From the NCBI GenBank assembly GCA_015657735.1, contig SSSX01000240.1:1-11871 (forward strand): a DNA stretch of 11,871 bases, in the 5' to 3' direction. The notes below the pieces were generated by a model, which saw only the letters and a program-made list of their open reading frames with translations, searched no databases and was not told where the DNA came from. The stretch's first letter is position 1, and each line of letters starts with the position of its first letter. Positions 6,956 to 11,871 of the stretch are shown here, one piece after another. Both the position numbers and the translations under genes were made by a program. Source of the stretch: Zoogloeaceae bacterium (GTDB taxonomy: Bacteria; Pseudomonadota; Gammaproteobacteria; Burkholderiales; Rhodocyclaceae).

Positions 6956-7175
6956 AGACCCGGATTTTTGTCCGTAGTGTGCTGAAATATATGGCACTTT
7001 GAGGGCAGGTTGAGCGCCTGGAGGGGGACTTTCGGACCTGCAACGGAGCGCGCGCCGGGCGTGGGCTCCTGGGCGCGGATTTGATTCCGGCCACATCGAA
7101 CAAGGTGTCCGGAGTCAATCCGAGAGACCTCGGGCTAAAAGTCCAAAAAGGGTTGCCGTAGAATTCGACAAAAAT
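6956..7175. other. Divergent intergenic region with short symmetric motifs
   Basis: About 220 bp separate the minus-strand promoter from the plus-strand DNA-binding-protein gene. Visible are an AT-rich patch (AAATATAT near 6985), a motif GGTGTCCGGAGTCAATCC (7103-7120) whose ends resemble the GGTGTC and GTCAAT of the 47-bp repeat arms, and CGACA...TGTCG (7166-7181) straddling the start of the next gene. No clear -35/-10 pair for the plus strand was found. These motifs could be binding sites for the gene's own product or degenerate element ends. Confidence 0.35.
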
Positions 7176-8774
7176 GTGTCGCGCCAACCGTTGAACCCTA
7201 TCCTTGCCCCACCGATGCCCAGGCATCCGACCCCCAGGCCGCCCACACGCAAGGTGCTGCCGCATCAGCGCGACGCCCTGCTGTTGACGTGGCTCGGACC
7301 AAAGGCGGAGGGCGACCAGGAGGCGGGCCGCTTCGCCGGACGCCCCACCTCGGAGATCGCGAAGGCGTTCAACCGCCGTTTCCGGACGCAGCTCAGCGAG
7401 CGCACGGTGCTGCGTTACATCCGGGAGGCGGTCGCGAGGGCAACGCGAAAGGCGGAGGCGGCGACGAAAGCCGCTGCTCTGGCCGGCCGAGTCGGCGTTT
7501 CGGTGTTGCCTCCTGAGGTTACCTTGCTGGGCCGGGGGCGCCCGAAATCGGAGATGCCGCCGAAGCCTCGCTCGCCCAGGAAGAAAGCGACACCGGTCAG
7601 CACATTGCCGACACTGATCCACTTCCCGCGTCCCGCCGAGGTAACGGCCGGGACGCCTTCCCCGCGGGACCGCGAAGCGGTGCGCATGGTGCCGGTCGTC
7701 GTGGCGCCCGCACCCAAGCCCGCGAGAGCAAAACCCGGACCAAAACCCCGCTTCAAGCGCTGGAGCCGGGTCTGGTGGGAACTGCAGGCGCTGACCGGGT
7801 GGTCTGCACGCACGCTGTACCACCATCTCGAGAGATTTCCCAGGGTGCAGCCACTTCTCGGTAGTCGCGCGTCCTTCTTGCAGGGGTTGGCTGATCTCAA
7901 CGCACCGCGTCCGACCTGGGACCCGGTGGCCGCTACCCGGACACTGCCCGTTCCGCCGGAGGACGCGTTCATCGAGGACCTGCGCGGCTGCGGCGTGCTG
8001 CATGTCCTGCACCTGCATCAGGTTCCGCTGAACACGGAGAAGGGCGAATGGGCGGTGTTACTGCTCGCCTTCGACCCGATGTCGCAGTTCATCAACGTGC
8101 GGGTGCTGGACTTCGACGGCCCATCGGGCGGAGCCTCGGTGGCGAGGCCGCGGGGACGCCCTCGCCGGAAGTGTCATGCGGAGTGGCTGGCGACCGTCAA
8201 GGAGGAGGGCGGTGCAACCGGGGTGCAGGTATCCCCGGATACCTATCGGGATTTCGTGATCGATACGGCGGCGAAGACCGGCATCCCGTACAGCCCGGTC
8301 TGGCTGAGCCGCAGCGTGGCGGACACGGACCGCATCGTCGATGCGCTGAAGCAACTCGCGCCCAACGACGCGTTTGTCGTGTCACCCGTCCCGCACTGGC
8401 CGCGCGGGCCGCTGGTCGTACCGATGTCCCTCAAGACGCTGTGCGGCCCGCTGGCGGATCTCGTCAATGCGCACAACCGCGAGTTTGCGCAGCCGCACCT
8501 TCGCAAGGTCCGGGCGTACATCGAGGCGCTCAAGGAGAAGGGGCGGGTGATTCCGTCGACGCTGGCCTGGCTGGAGGCGAACGGTCTTTACGACATGGCC
8601 AAGGATCACGTCACTACGTTGGGCCTGCTGCATCCACCCCGCCAGGATGTTCGCCGCTTTGCGCTACTGAGCGTATTCGAGGCGGGCTATCCGGGGCTGT
8701 CGTCGCGGGGACACTACGTCGCGGTCCAGCCGCAGCGCATTCGATCACGGTTTGTCGGCGTGGGGGATTTGTGA
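7176..8774 (+). CDS. DNA-binding protein with a degenerate DDE/integrase-core-like middle
   Basis: 532 residues, no confident family. An N-terminal helix-turn-helix is visible at about 57-90 (SEIAKAFNRRF ... SERTVLRYI), and a second possible one at 198-222 (WWELQALTGWSARTLYHHL). AT-hook-like cores occur at about 119-123 (GRGRP) and 325-332 (PRGRPRRK), with Pro/Lys-rich linkers between. Residues 273-315 (VLHVLHLHQVPL, then EWAVLLLAFDPMSQFINVRVL) match the strand pattern of an integrase core, where a DDE enzyme would have D near the His in HLHQ. The later D and E are also not evident, so it looks catalytically dead or very diverged. The frame's first start is GTG 7176 (an ATG at 7174 opens only six codons); ATG 7215 is an alternative, and neither has a good RBS. 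Two strong hairpins follow the stop. Confidence 0.7.
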   Translation: MSRQPLNPILAPPMPRHPTPRPPTRKVLPHQRDALLLTWLGPKAEGDQEAGRFAGRPTSEIAKAFNRRFRTQLSERTVLRYIREAVARATRKAEAATKAAALAGRVGVSVLPPEVTLLGRGRPKSEMPPKPRSPRKKATPVSTLPTLIHFPRPAEVTAGTPSPRDREAVRMVPVVVAPAPKPARAKPGPKPRFKRWSRVWWELQALTGWSARTLYHHLERFPRVQPLLGSRASFLQGLADLNAPRPTWDPVAATRTLPVPPEDAFIEDLRGCGVLHVLHLHQVPLNTEKGEWAVLLLAFDPMSQFINVRVLDFDGPSGGASVARPRGRPRRKCHAEWLATVKEEGGATGVQVSPDTYRDFVIDTAAKTGIPYSPVWLSRSVADTDRIVDALKQLAPNDAFVVSPVPHWPRGPLVVPMSLKTLCGPLADLVNAHNREFAQPHLRKVRAYIEALKEKGRVIPSTLAWLEANGLYDMAKDHVTTLGLLHPPRQDVRRFALLSVFEAGYPGLSSRGHYVAVQPQRIRSRFVGVGDL

Positions 8775-8780
8775 CCTGAG

Positions 8781-8814
8781 GTGATCCGGACAGGCCGTTG
8801 CCTGTCCGGATCAC
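8781..8814. terminator. 14-bp perfect hairpin after the DNA-binding-protein gene
   Basis: GTGATCCGGACAGG (8781-8794) pairs exactly with CCTGTCCGGATCAC (8801-8814) around a 6-nt loop, starting 7 bp after the stop codon. There is no T-run on either side, so it may stop transcription only weakly or act as a 3'-end stabiliser or protein-binding palindrome. Symmetry is certain; role is inferred. Confidence 0.6.
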
Positions 8815-8825
8815 AAGTCATTGGC

Positions 8826-8856
8826 GCCCGGGCAGGGGCCTTGATCCTGCCCGGGC
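8826..8856. repeat. Second perfect hairpin, 11-bp stem
   Basis: GCCCGGGCAGG (8826-8836) pairs exactly with CCTGCCCGGGC (8846-8856) around a 9-nt loop. It follows the 8781 hairpin by 11 bp and precedes the second 47-bp repeat by 15 bp, making three successive inverted repeats in 138 bp. No T-run follows. Confidence 0.6.
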
Positions 8857-8871
8857 TTACGTGCTGTCGCT

Positions 8872-8918
8872 GGTGTCAATTGGCGTACTTCATACACCCC
8901 CATGTAGGGATTGACACC
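8872..8918. repeat. 47-bp repeat, copy 2
   Basis: Perfect 9-bp arms GGTGTCAAT (8872-8880) and ATTGACACC (8910-8918) surround a 29-bp interior sharing the TACT-n-CAT-nn-ACCCCC core. It lies 59 bp past the PIN toxin stop (minus strand) and just after the two hairpins. On the minus strand it contains an ATG in the same place as the other copies, here opening a five-codon frame (MKYAN) that stops inside the repeat arm. Confidence 0.9.
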
Positions 8919-8977
8919 GAAACCATCGACACCTGTTTGCCCGCCCGCGGCGCTTTCCTGACCGCCAACACCGCCCA

Positions 8978-9403
8978 TCAGCGCGCCAGAAACTCCCGCG
9001 GCAGGACGACCGGAATGCGGCGATAGGGGTTGAGCGTCAGCAAGTCTTCATCGCTGCTCACCACGACGTCGGCCGAACAGGCGAGGGCCAAGGCCAGGAA
9101 CTTGTTGTCGCGTGGGTCGCGACAAGGCGGTTCGAGCGTCTTCTCTTCGACCTCGGAAACGTGGAACAGCCGGGTGTGCCGGCGGTACAACTCGACAAAC
9201 TGCATGCGCAGTGCCCGGTCGAGGTAACGATCGAACTTGTTGCGCGACATGACCTCGCCGAGCTCGGCAAGCGTCGCGTCGGATACGCACAACTCGGCCT
9301 CTGCGATGGCCTTCAGGAACGCCTGGCGGGGAATGGAGGTCGGCCGGAGCGCCGCACTGACGAGCGTGCTGGTGTCGAAGACCACCCGCTTAACGAAGTT
9401 CAT
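8978..9403 (-). CDS. PIN-domain toxin (putative ribonuclease)
   Basis: 141 residues, the usual PIN-toxin length, of the type often annotated as 'toxin-antitoxin system toxin, PIN family'. PIN toxins are Mg-dependent ribonucleases that cleave RNA and arrest growth when not held by the antitoxin. The four expected acidic active-site positions are present: D10 in VVFDTSTLVSAAL, E47 in TLAELGE, D99 in RDPRDNKFLALA, and D118/D120 in VVSSDEDLL. The ATG at 9403 lies within the last codons of the antitoxin gene (14-bp overlap), so the two are translationally coupled from one transcript. The gene appears intact and the protein cytoplasmic. The RNA target is unknown. Confidence 0.9.
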   Translation of the reverse strand: MNFVKRVVFDTSTLVSAALRPTSIPRQAFLKAIAEAELCVSDATLAELGEVMSRNKFDRYLDRALRMQFVELYRRHTRLFHVSEVEEKTLEPPCRDPRDNKFLALALACSADVVVSSDEDLLTLNPYRRIPVVLPREFLAR

Positions 9404-9665
9404 TCACCATCCGCTGCACGTCACTGTCGGAAAGTTCGGCGGCCTCGGGTTTCAGGCGGGCGTCGGCGGCACTGAAAAAAGTCTCGAAATCGCTGACCAC
9501 GCGCTCGCGCTGCTGGCGGACGGCCAGCAGCTCTTTCATGTCTTCCGGCGAGAGCACGAAGGCCACGGGGCGCCCTCGACGGGTGATCGTGACCGGCTCG
9601 CGCTGGGCGCTGTCGATCAACTCGCCGAAGCGGTTCTGGGCCTCGACGGAGGTCACGGTACGCAT
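9390..9665 (-). CDS. PhD/YefM-type antitoxin
   Basis: 91 residues, beginning MRTVTSVEAQNRFGELID, the classic N-terminal signature of the PhD/YefM fold, which binds operator DNA as a dimer. ITRRGRPVAFVLSPEDMKELL completes the domain by about residue 50. Residues 51-91 are the likely disordered toxin-wrapping tail. The ATG at 9665 was preferred over a longer frame to 9809 because AGGAG lies about 8 nt upstream and the family starts here. It overlaps the PIN toxin downstream, the standard antitoxin-first order. Autorepression of the upstream promoter with the toxin as co-repressor is the family expectation. Confidence 0.9.
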   Translation of the reverse strand: MRTVTSVEAQNRFGELIDSAQREPVTITRRGRPVAFVLSPEDMKELLAVRQQRERVVSDFETFFSAADARLKPEAAELSDSDVQRMVNELR

Positions 9666-9699
9666 GGGCAGTCTCCTGGGTGAAATAGCTAGTATGGCG

Positions 9700-9705
9700 A
9701 TTATA
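9700..9705 (-). promoter_or_regulatory. -10 element of the toxin-antitoxin promoter
   Basis: On the minus strand TATAAT (9705-9700) lies 35 bp upstream of the antitoxin ATG, at the right place for a short leader. The -35 region is poor (AAACGG-like at 16-17 bp spacing). The CTAG-centred stretch just downstream (about 9687-9695) is a possible operator for the PhD-type repressor. Confidence 0.5.
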
Positions 9706-9729
9706 GACAATACGGGAGGGGCCGTTTGA

Positions 9730-10077
9730 TCCATCGTCCGTGTGTCGTCCAGGAGTTTGCCTCGGGCGGCGCACGGTGCAGTTTGCGGCCGAGGGCATCG
9801 TTCGCTCATGGCAGGTGCGGCGAGGCCGGTTGTCGCCGGGATACGCGACGCGGTGGGACGAACCGCCGAAGGCGCTGTCGCGTTAATGACAGTCGTGGTG
9901 CCTGGTCAGGCCGGGGAGCGAACCGATGGCGGGGCGGTCTCTCGCTTGGAAGACGGGACGAACGAGATCAAACGGGTCGGCCTCACCCTGGCTAGCAAAA
10001 GCACCCGGAACAACCCGATGGGCGGCATCCAGGGCATGGATGGCGCATGACCGATCAACATTCCCGGAGCCCACTCC
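9730..10077. other. Stretch without a convincing gene
   Basis: About 350 bp between the toxin-antitoxin promoter and the 133-residue gene. Frames of up to about 100 codons exist on both strands, but their products are low-complexity or Arg/Gly/Ala-rich and lack ribosome-binding sites. They look like chance frames in GC-rich DNA. No strong repeat or terminator was seen. Confidence 0.5.
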
Positions 10078-10479
10078 ATGACCTCTGATGGAAAAACCGT
10101 AGCCCGCACACCTCACTCACTCCAACCGACCGCCCTGTCGCTCGACGATATTGTCGGTTGCCGCACATCGATTCTCTGGTCGCTGCGTACTCTGCAGGTC
10201 GGAGCCGCGGCCCTCGACCGTTCATACGAGGATTTCGCGGAGGATGTGGTCAGCGACGACGATTACGCCGCGGACCTGATTGAACTGTACAAGGCCATCG
10301 AACTCGACAAACGCTACGCCGAACAGCGCAGGGAGATCACGGATCGCGTTCTCGCCTGGATCGGCGCTGCGCTTGCCGCGCGTTCCGATCCCGCGCACGA
10401 GGCCGCCCTGCGCGAACCGATTGACCCGGCGCGGACCCTGAATGACCTGCGCCCCGGGCTACCCTGGCCTTACGATTGA
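10078..10479 (+). CDS. Unknown helical protein, 133 residues
   Basis: Not recognised. The ATG at 10078 has CGGAG about 9 nt upstream. From residue 22 the protein is mostly amphipathic helix: SLDDIVGCRTSILWSLRTLQ, an acidic stretch (DFAEDVVSDDDYAADLIELYKAIEL), then YAEQRREITDRVLAWIGAALAAR. It ends with a Pro-rich tail (PGLPWPYD). There is no signal peptide or clear membrane span. It sits alone on the plus strand between the toxin-antitoxin genes and the third 47-bp repeat, with a hairpin about 70 bp beyond its stop. Confidence 0.6.
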   Translation: MTSDGKTVARTPHSLQPTALSLDDIVGCRTSILWSLRTLQVGAAALDRSYEDFAEDVVSDDDYAADLIELYKAIELDKRYAEQRREITDRVLAWIGAALAARSDPAHEAALREPIDPARTLNDLRPGLPWPYD

Positions 10480-10698
10480 CGAGAGCGGGTGCCAGTACGC
10501 GCCCGACACGCCATCCCAACGCGCCCAGCGCATTGGGGCCCGAAGGACCCGGATGCGCAACTGCGCATCCGGGCCAAGCCGCGGTTCCTTGTCGCGCCGA
10601 CACCGACCCCGCAGGTACCTCAGCAGCTCCGCCTTCATCGTCGGAAGTCGCTTCTTCACGACCTCCAGGTCGGCGAGTACCCATGATGGACACCGCAT
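10459..10698 (-). CDS. Doubtful small open frame
   Basis: A minus-strand frame from ATG 10698 (GTG 10719 also possible) lies just downstream of the third 47-bp repeat. Its first half (LADLEVVKKRLPTMKAELLRYLRG) reads like a genuine charged helix. The second half runs through the perfect hairpin at 10548-10573 and overlaps the convergent 133-residue gene by 21 bp, which argues against it. It could be a gene fragment whose true end is lost. No convincing RBS. Confidence 0.2.
   Translation of the reverse strand: MRCPSWVLADLEVVKKRLPTMKAELLRYLRGRCRRDKEPRLGPDAQLRIRVLRAPMRWARWDGVSGAYWHPLSSIVRPG
10548..10573. repeat. Perfect 12-bp inverted repeat
   Basis: CCCGGATGCGCA (10548-10559) and TGCGCATCCGGG (10562-10573) are exact reverse complements with only 2 bp between. 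It lies about 70 bp past the end of the 133-residue gene and could serve as its terminator, although no T-run follows. A recombinase or repressor site is an alternative. Confidence 0.6.
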
Positions 10699-10714
10699 GC
10701 GCGTCAGACGCGCA
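10698..10714. repeat. 17-bp palindrome next to the third 47-bp repeat
   Basis: TGCGCGTC-A-GACGCGCA is a perfect 8-bp palindrome with a single central base, only 7 bp from the 47-bp repeat at 10722. Its size and symmetry suit a dimeric DNA-binding protein site. Confidence 0.45.
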
Positions 10715-10721
10715 CACACCT

Positions 10722-10768
10722 GATGTCAATTCCTCTACTCCATAGACCCCCTTGCCGGGATTGACACC
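10722..10768. repeat. 47-bp repeat, copy 3
   Basis: Arms GATGTCAAT (10722-10730, one change from the other copies) and ATTGACACC (10760-10768) flank a 29-bp interior with the TACT-n-CAT-nn-ACCCCC core. It abuts the T-run of the terminator that follows the right-hand integrase, so again it lies directly beyond a minus-strand gene. On the minus strand the conserved ATG here opens only ATGGAGTAG. Confidence 0.9.
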
Positions 10769-10816
10769 AAAAAAATCACCCGCCGACCGCCCTCAGGGGG
10801 CAACCAAGCGGGCGAT
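10769..10816 (-). terminator. Rho-independent terminator of the right-hand integrase
   Basis: Read on the minus strand, ATCGCCCGC (10816-10808) pairs with GCGGGTGAT (10783-10775) with one G-U pair. A smaller GCCC/GGGC stem sits inside the loop, and seven T follow (10775-10769). It begins 4 bp after the integrase stop codon, and its T-run touches the third 47-bp repeat. Confidence 0.75.
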
Positions 10817-10819
10817 CCT

Positions 10820-11871
10820 TCAACGGGCCAGCGACGCCTCGTCAGCCGCGATCTCCACCCCATCCCCCTTCGCTGCCTGCGTTGCCCGCGTGATCACATC
10901 CGAGACCGCCTGGGAGGCCCGGGCCAAGGTCGAGTTGGCCATGTGGCTGTAAATCATGGTGGTCTGGGGGCTGGCATGATGGAGTAATTTTTGAACCGTG
11001 AAGAGTGTCTGGCCCGCATGACTCACTGCCAACGCGGCATGTGTATGACGAATGTCGTGTAGGCGTACATGTCCTTTGATGCCCGCCGCGGCCAGAACCC
11101 TTGCAAACGCTTTCCTCGGGTCGCGCAGCGGCTTCGTCGAGTCCGTCGGCGACGGAAACACCCATGGACTCGCCTGCCGGCTCTTGAGCTGGCTCAAGAG
11201 CGCGATGCACTCCTCCGACAGGGGTGAGTACTGCGGCTTGCCCGACTTGGTCATCGGCATGAACCAGATCCGCCGCGTGAGGTCCATGTGCTCCCAGCGC
11301 GCCCGAAGGGCGTTACTGCGCCGGCAGCCGGTCAGCAGCATGAATCGCAGCGCGGCCATCACCGACGGCGCCGGGTCCTTGTCCATCGCGACCACCAGCC
11401 GCCCGACCTCTTCGAGGCTCAGATACCGGCTCTTGCCCGAATTTTCCCGAAAGCGCGGAATCCCGCGGCACGGATTGTCCGGCAGCACGCCGAGGGTCAC
11501 CCCGCGGCGCATCATCGCCGAGAGCAGGGACAGGAAGCGGTTCGCCGTCGCCGGTGAATGGGTCTTTCTCACCGCCGCGATGAAACGCTCGACGTCCCGG
11601 CGCTGGATGTCGCACAGGCGGCGCTCGGCCGAGAAGAAGGGAATTACGTGGAGGTCCAGCTTACTCTGGTCGTCGCGCCAGCTGCGCTTATGGACCTTCG
11701 CGTAGCCCTCCAGATAATCTTTCGCGAAGCTCGCCAGGGTCGGCGAACTGCGCTCCAGATCGCGCCCCTCCTGCGGATCGACGCCCCGGTCCAGTTGCCC
11801 GCGGGCCTCAAGGGAGAGGCGCCGGGCATCAGCAAGGGACGTCGCCGGAAACCCGCCCAGGCGCATCGCCC
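10820..11871 (-). CDS. P4-type tyrosine recombinase (integrase), 5' end outside the window
   Basis: At least 348 residues are visible. LGGFPATSLADARRLSLEARGQLDRGVDP is split here as LGGFPATSLADARR and GQLDRGVDP; it matches the end of the DUF4102 arm-binding domain, so the visible first Met is probably internal and the true start lies beyond 11871. A SAM-like core-binding domain follows (about 44-140), then the catalytic domain: TGCRRSNAL (R182), TKSGKPQ (K207), LHDIRHTHAAL (H270, R273), LLHHASPQTT (H297) and MIYSHM (Y306). All six catalytic positions are present, so the enzyme looks active, in contrast to the broken integrase at 5451. Such enzymes usually integrate elements at tRNA or tmRNA genes, normally close to the integrase gene. 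None is seen inside this window, so the attachment site may lie to the right. A terminator follows the stop. Confidence 0.92.
   Translation of the reverse strand, partial: AMRLGGFPATSLADARRLSLEARGQLDRGVDPQEGRDLERSSPTLASFAKDYLEGYAKVHKRSWRDDQSKLDLHVIPFFSAERRLCDIQRRDVERFIAAVRKTHSPATANRFLSLLSAMMRRGVTLGVLPDNPCRGIPRFRENSGKSRYLSLEEVGRLVVAMDKDPAPSVMAALRFMLLTGCRRSNALRARWEHMDLTRRIWFMPMTKSGKPQYSPLSEECIALLSQLKSRQASPWVFPSPTDSTKPLRDPRKAFARVLAAAGIKGHVRLHDIRHTHAALAVSHAGQTLFTVQKLLHHASPQTTMIYSHMANSTLARASQAVSDVITRATQAAKGDGVEIAADEASLAR

Noticed and set aside
7174..7194. ATG at 7174 as start of the 532-residue protein
   Set aside because: It is in a different frame and stops after six codons.
6588..8018. 476-codon minus-strand frame
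   Set aside because: It is antisense to the DNA-binding-protein gene, spans the divergent promoter region, and gives Arg/Gly/Pro-rich low-quality sequence; a GC-rich shadow frame.
9742..10050. 102-codon plus-strand frame
   Set aside because: No RBS, composition typical of a chance frame, competing frames on both strands.
4556..10768. Integron attC sites
   Set aside because: The 47-bp repeats lack the RYYYAAC/GTTRRRY ends, are very uniform, and neither recombinase shows evidence of being an integron IntI.
4556..10768. CRISPR array
   Set aside because: Only three copies, kilobases apart with genes between, and no spacers.

Overview
The window reads as an accessory, mobile-element-type region of a high-GC proteobacterium. 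Long GC-rich frames with G/C at third positions, Shine-Dalgarno sites of the AGGAG type, a P4-like tyrosine recombinase and a PhD/PIN toxin-antitoxin pair all fit. I cannot place it below phylum or class from sequence alone. No rRNA, tRNA, CRISPR array or obvious housekeeping gene is present.

Layout, left to right. Positions 1-137 hold a perfect inverted repeat (61-90). At 138-1145 (minus) is a cold-shock-domain protein with a long helical tail, less GC-biased than its neighbours. At 1373-4570 (minus) is the largest gene, a family-B DNA polymerase that carries 3'-5' exonuclease motifs, the YxGGR motif of the protein-primed branch, and a motif C reading TTD instead of DTD. Upstream in transcription order are a rho-independent terminator (4656-4690), an 88-residue unknown protein (4729-4995), a very acidic 91-residue protein (5104-5379), and a tyrosine recombinase broken by one amber codon and two frameshifts (5451-6669). 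A divergent intergenic region follows. At 7176-8774 (plus) is a 532-residue DNA-binding protein whose centre looks like a degenerate DDE/integrase-core fold. Next come two strong hairpins (8781-8856), a PIN toxin with its PhD-type antitoxin (8978-9665, minus), a 133-residue helical unknown (10078-10479, plus), and a second, apparently intact P4-like integrase that runs off the right edge (10820-11871, minus).

The most unusual structure is a family of three 47-bp repeats (4556-4602, 8872-8918, 10722-10768). All have the same length and orientation, 9-bp inverted arms (GGTGTCAAT / ATTGACACC) and a conserved core with a C5 run. Each lies just beyond the 3' end of a minus-strand gene, and they divide the region into cassette-like blocks. 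The first copy supplies both the ribosome-binding site and the start codon of the DNA polymerase.

Working model (inference): an integrated element that carries its own family-B replicase, comparable in outline to pipolins or to elements with protein-primed polymerases. It has one decayed and one intact integrase, a toxin-antitoxin stabiliser, and repeats that may be recombination, transposition or regulatory sites. No terminal-protein gene is recognisable. The polymerase is therefore either primer-independent, primed by one of the small upstream proteins or its own N-terminal extension, or primed by something outside the window.
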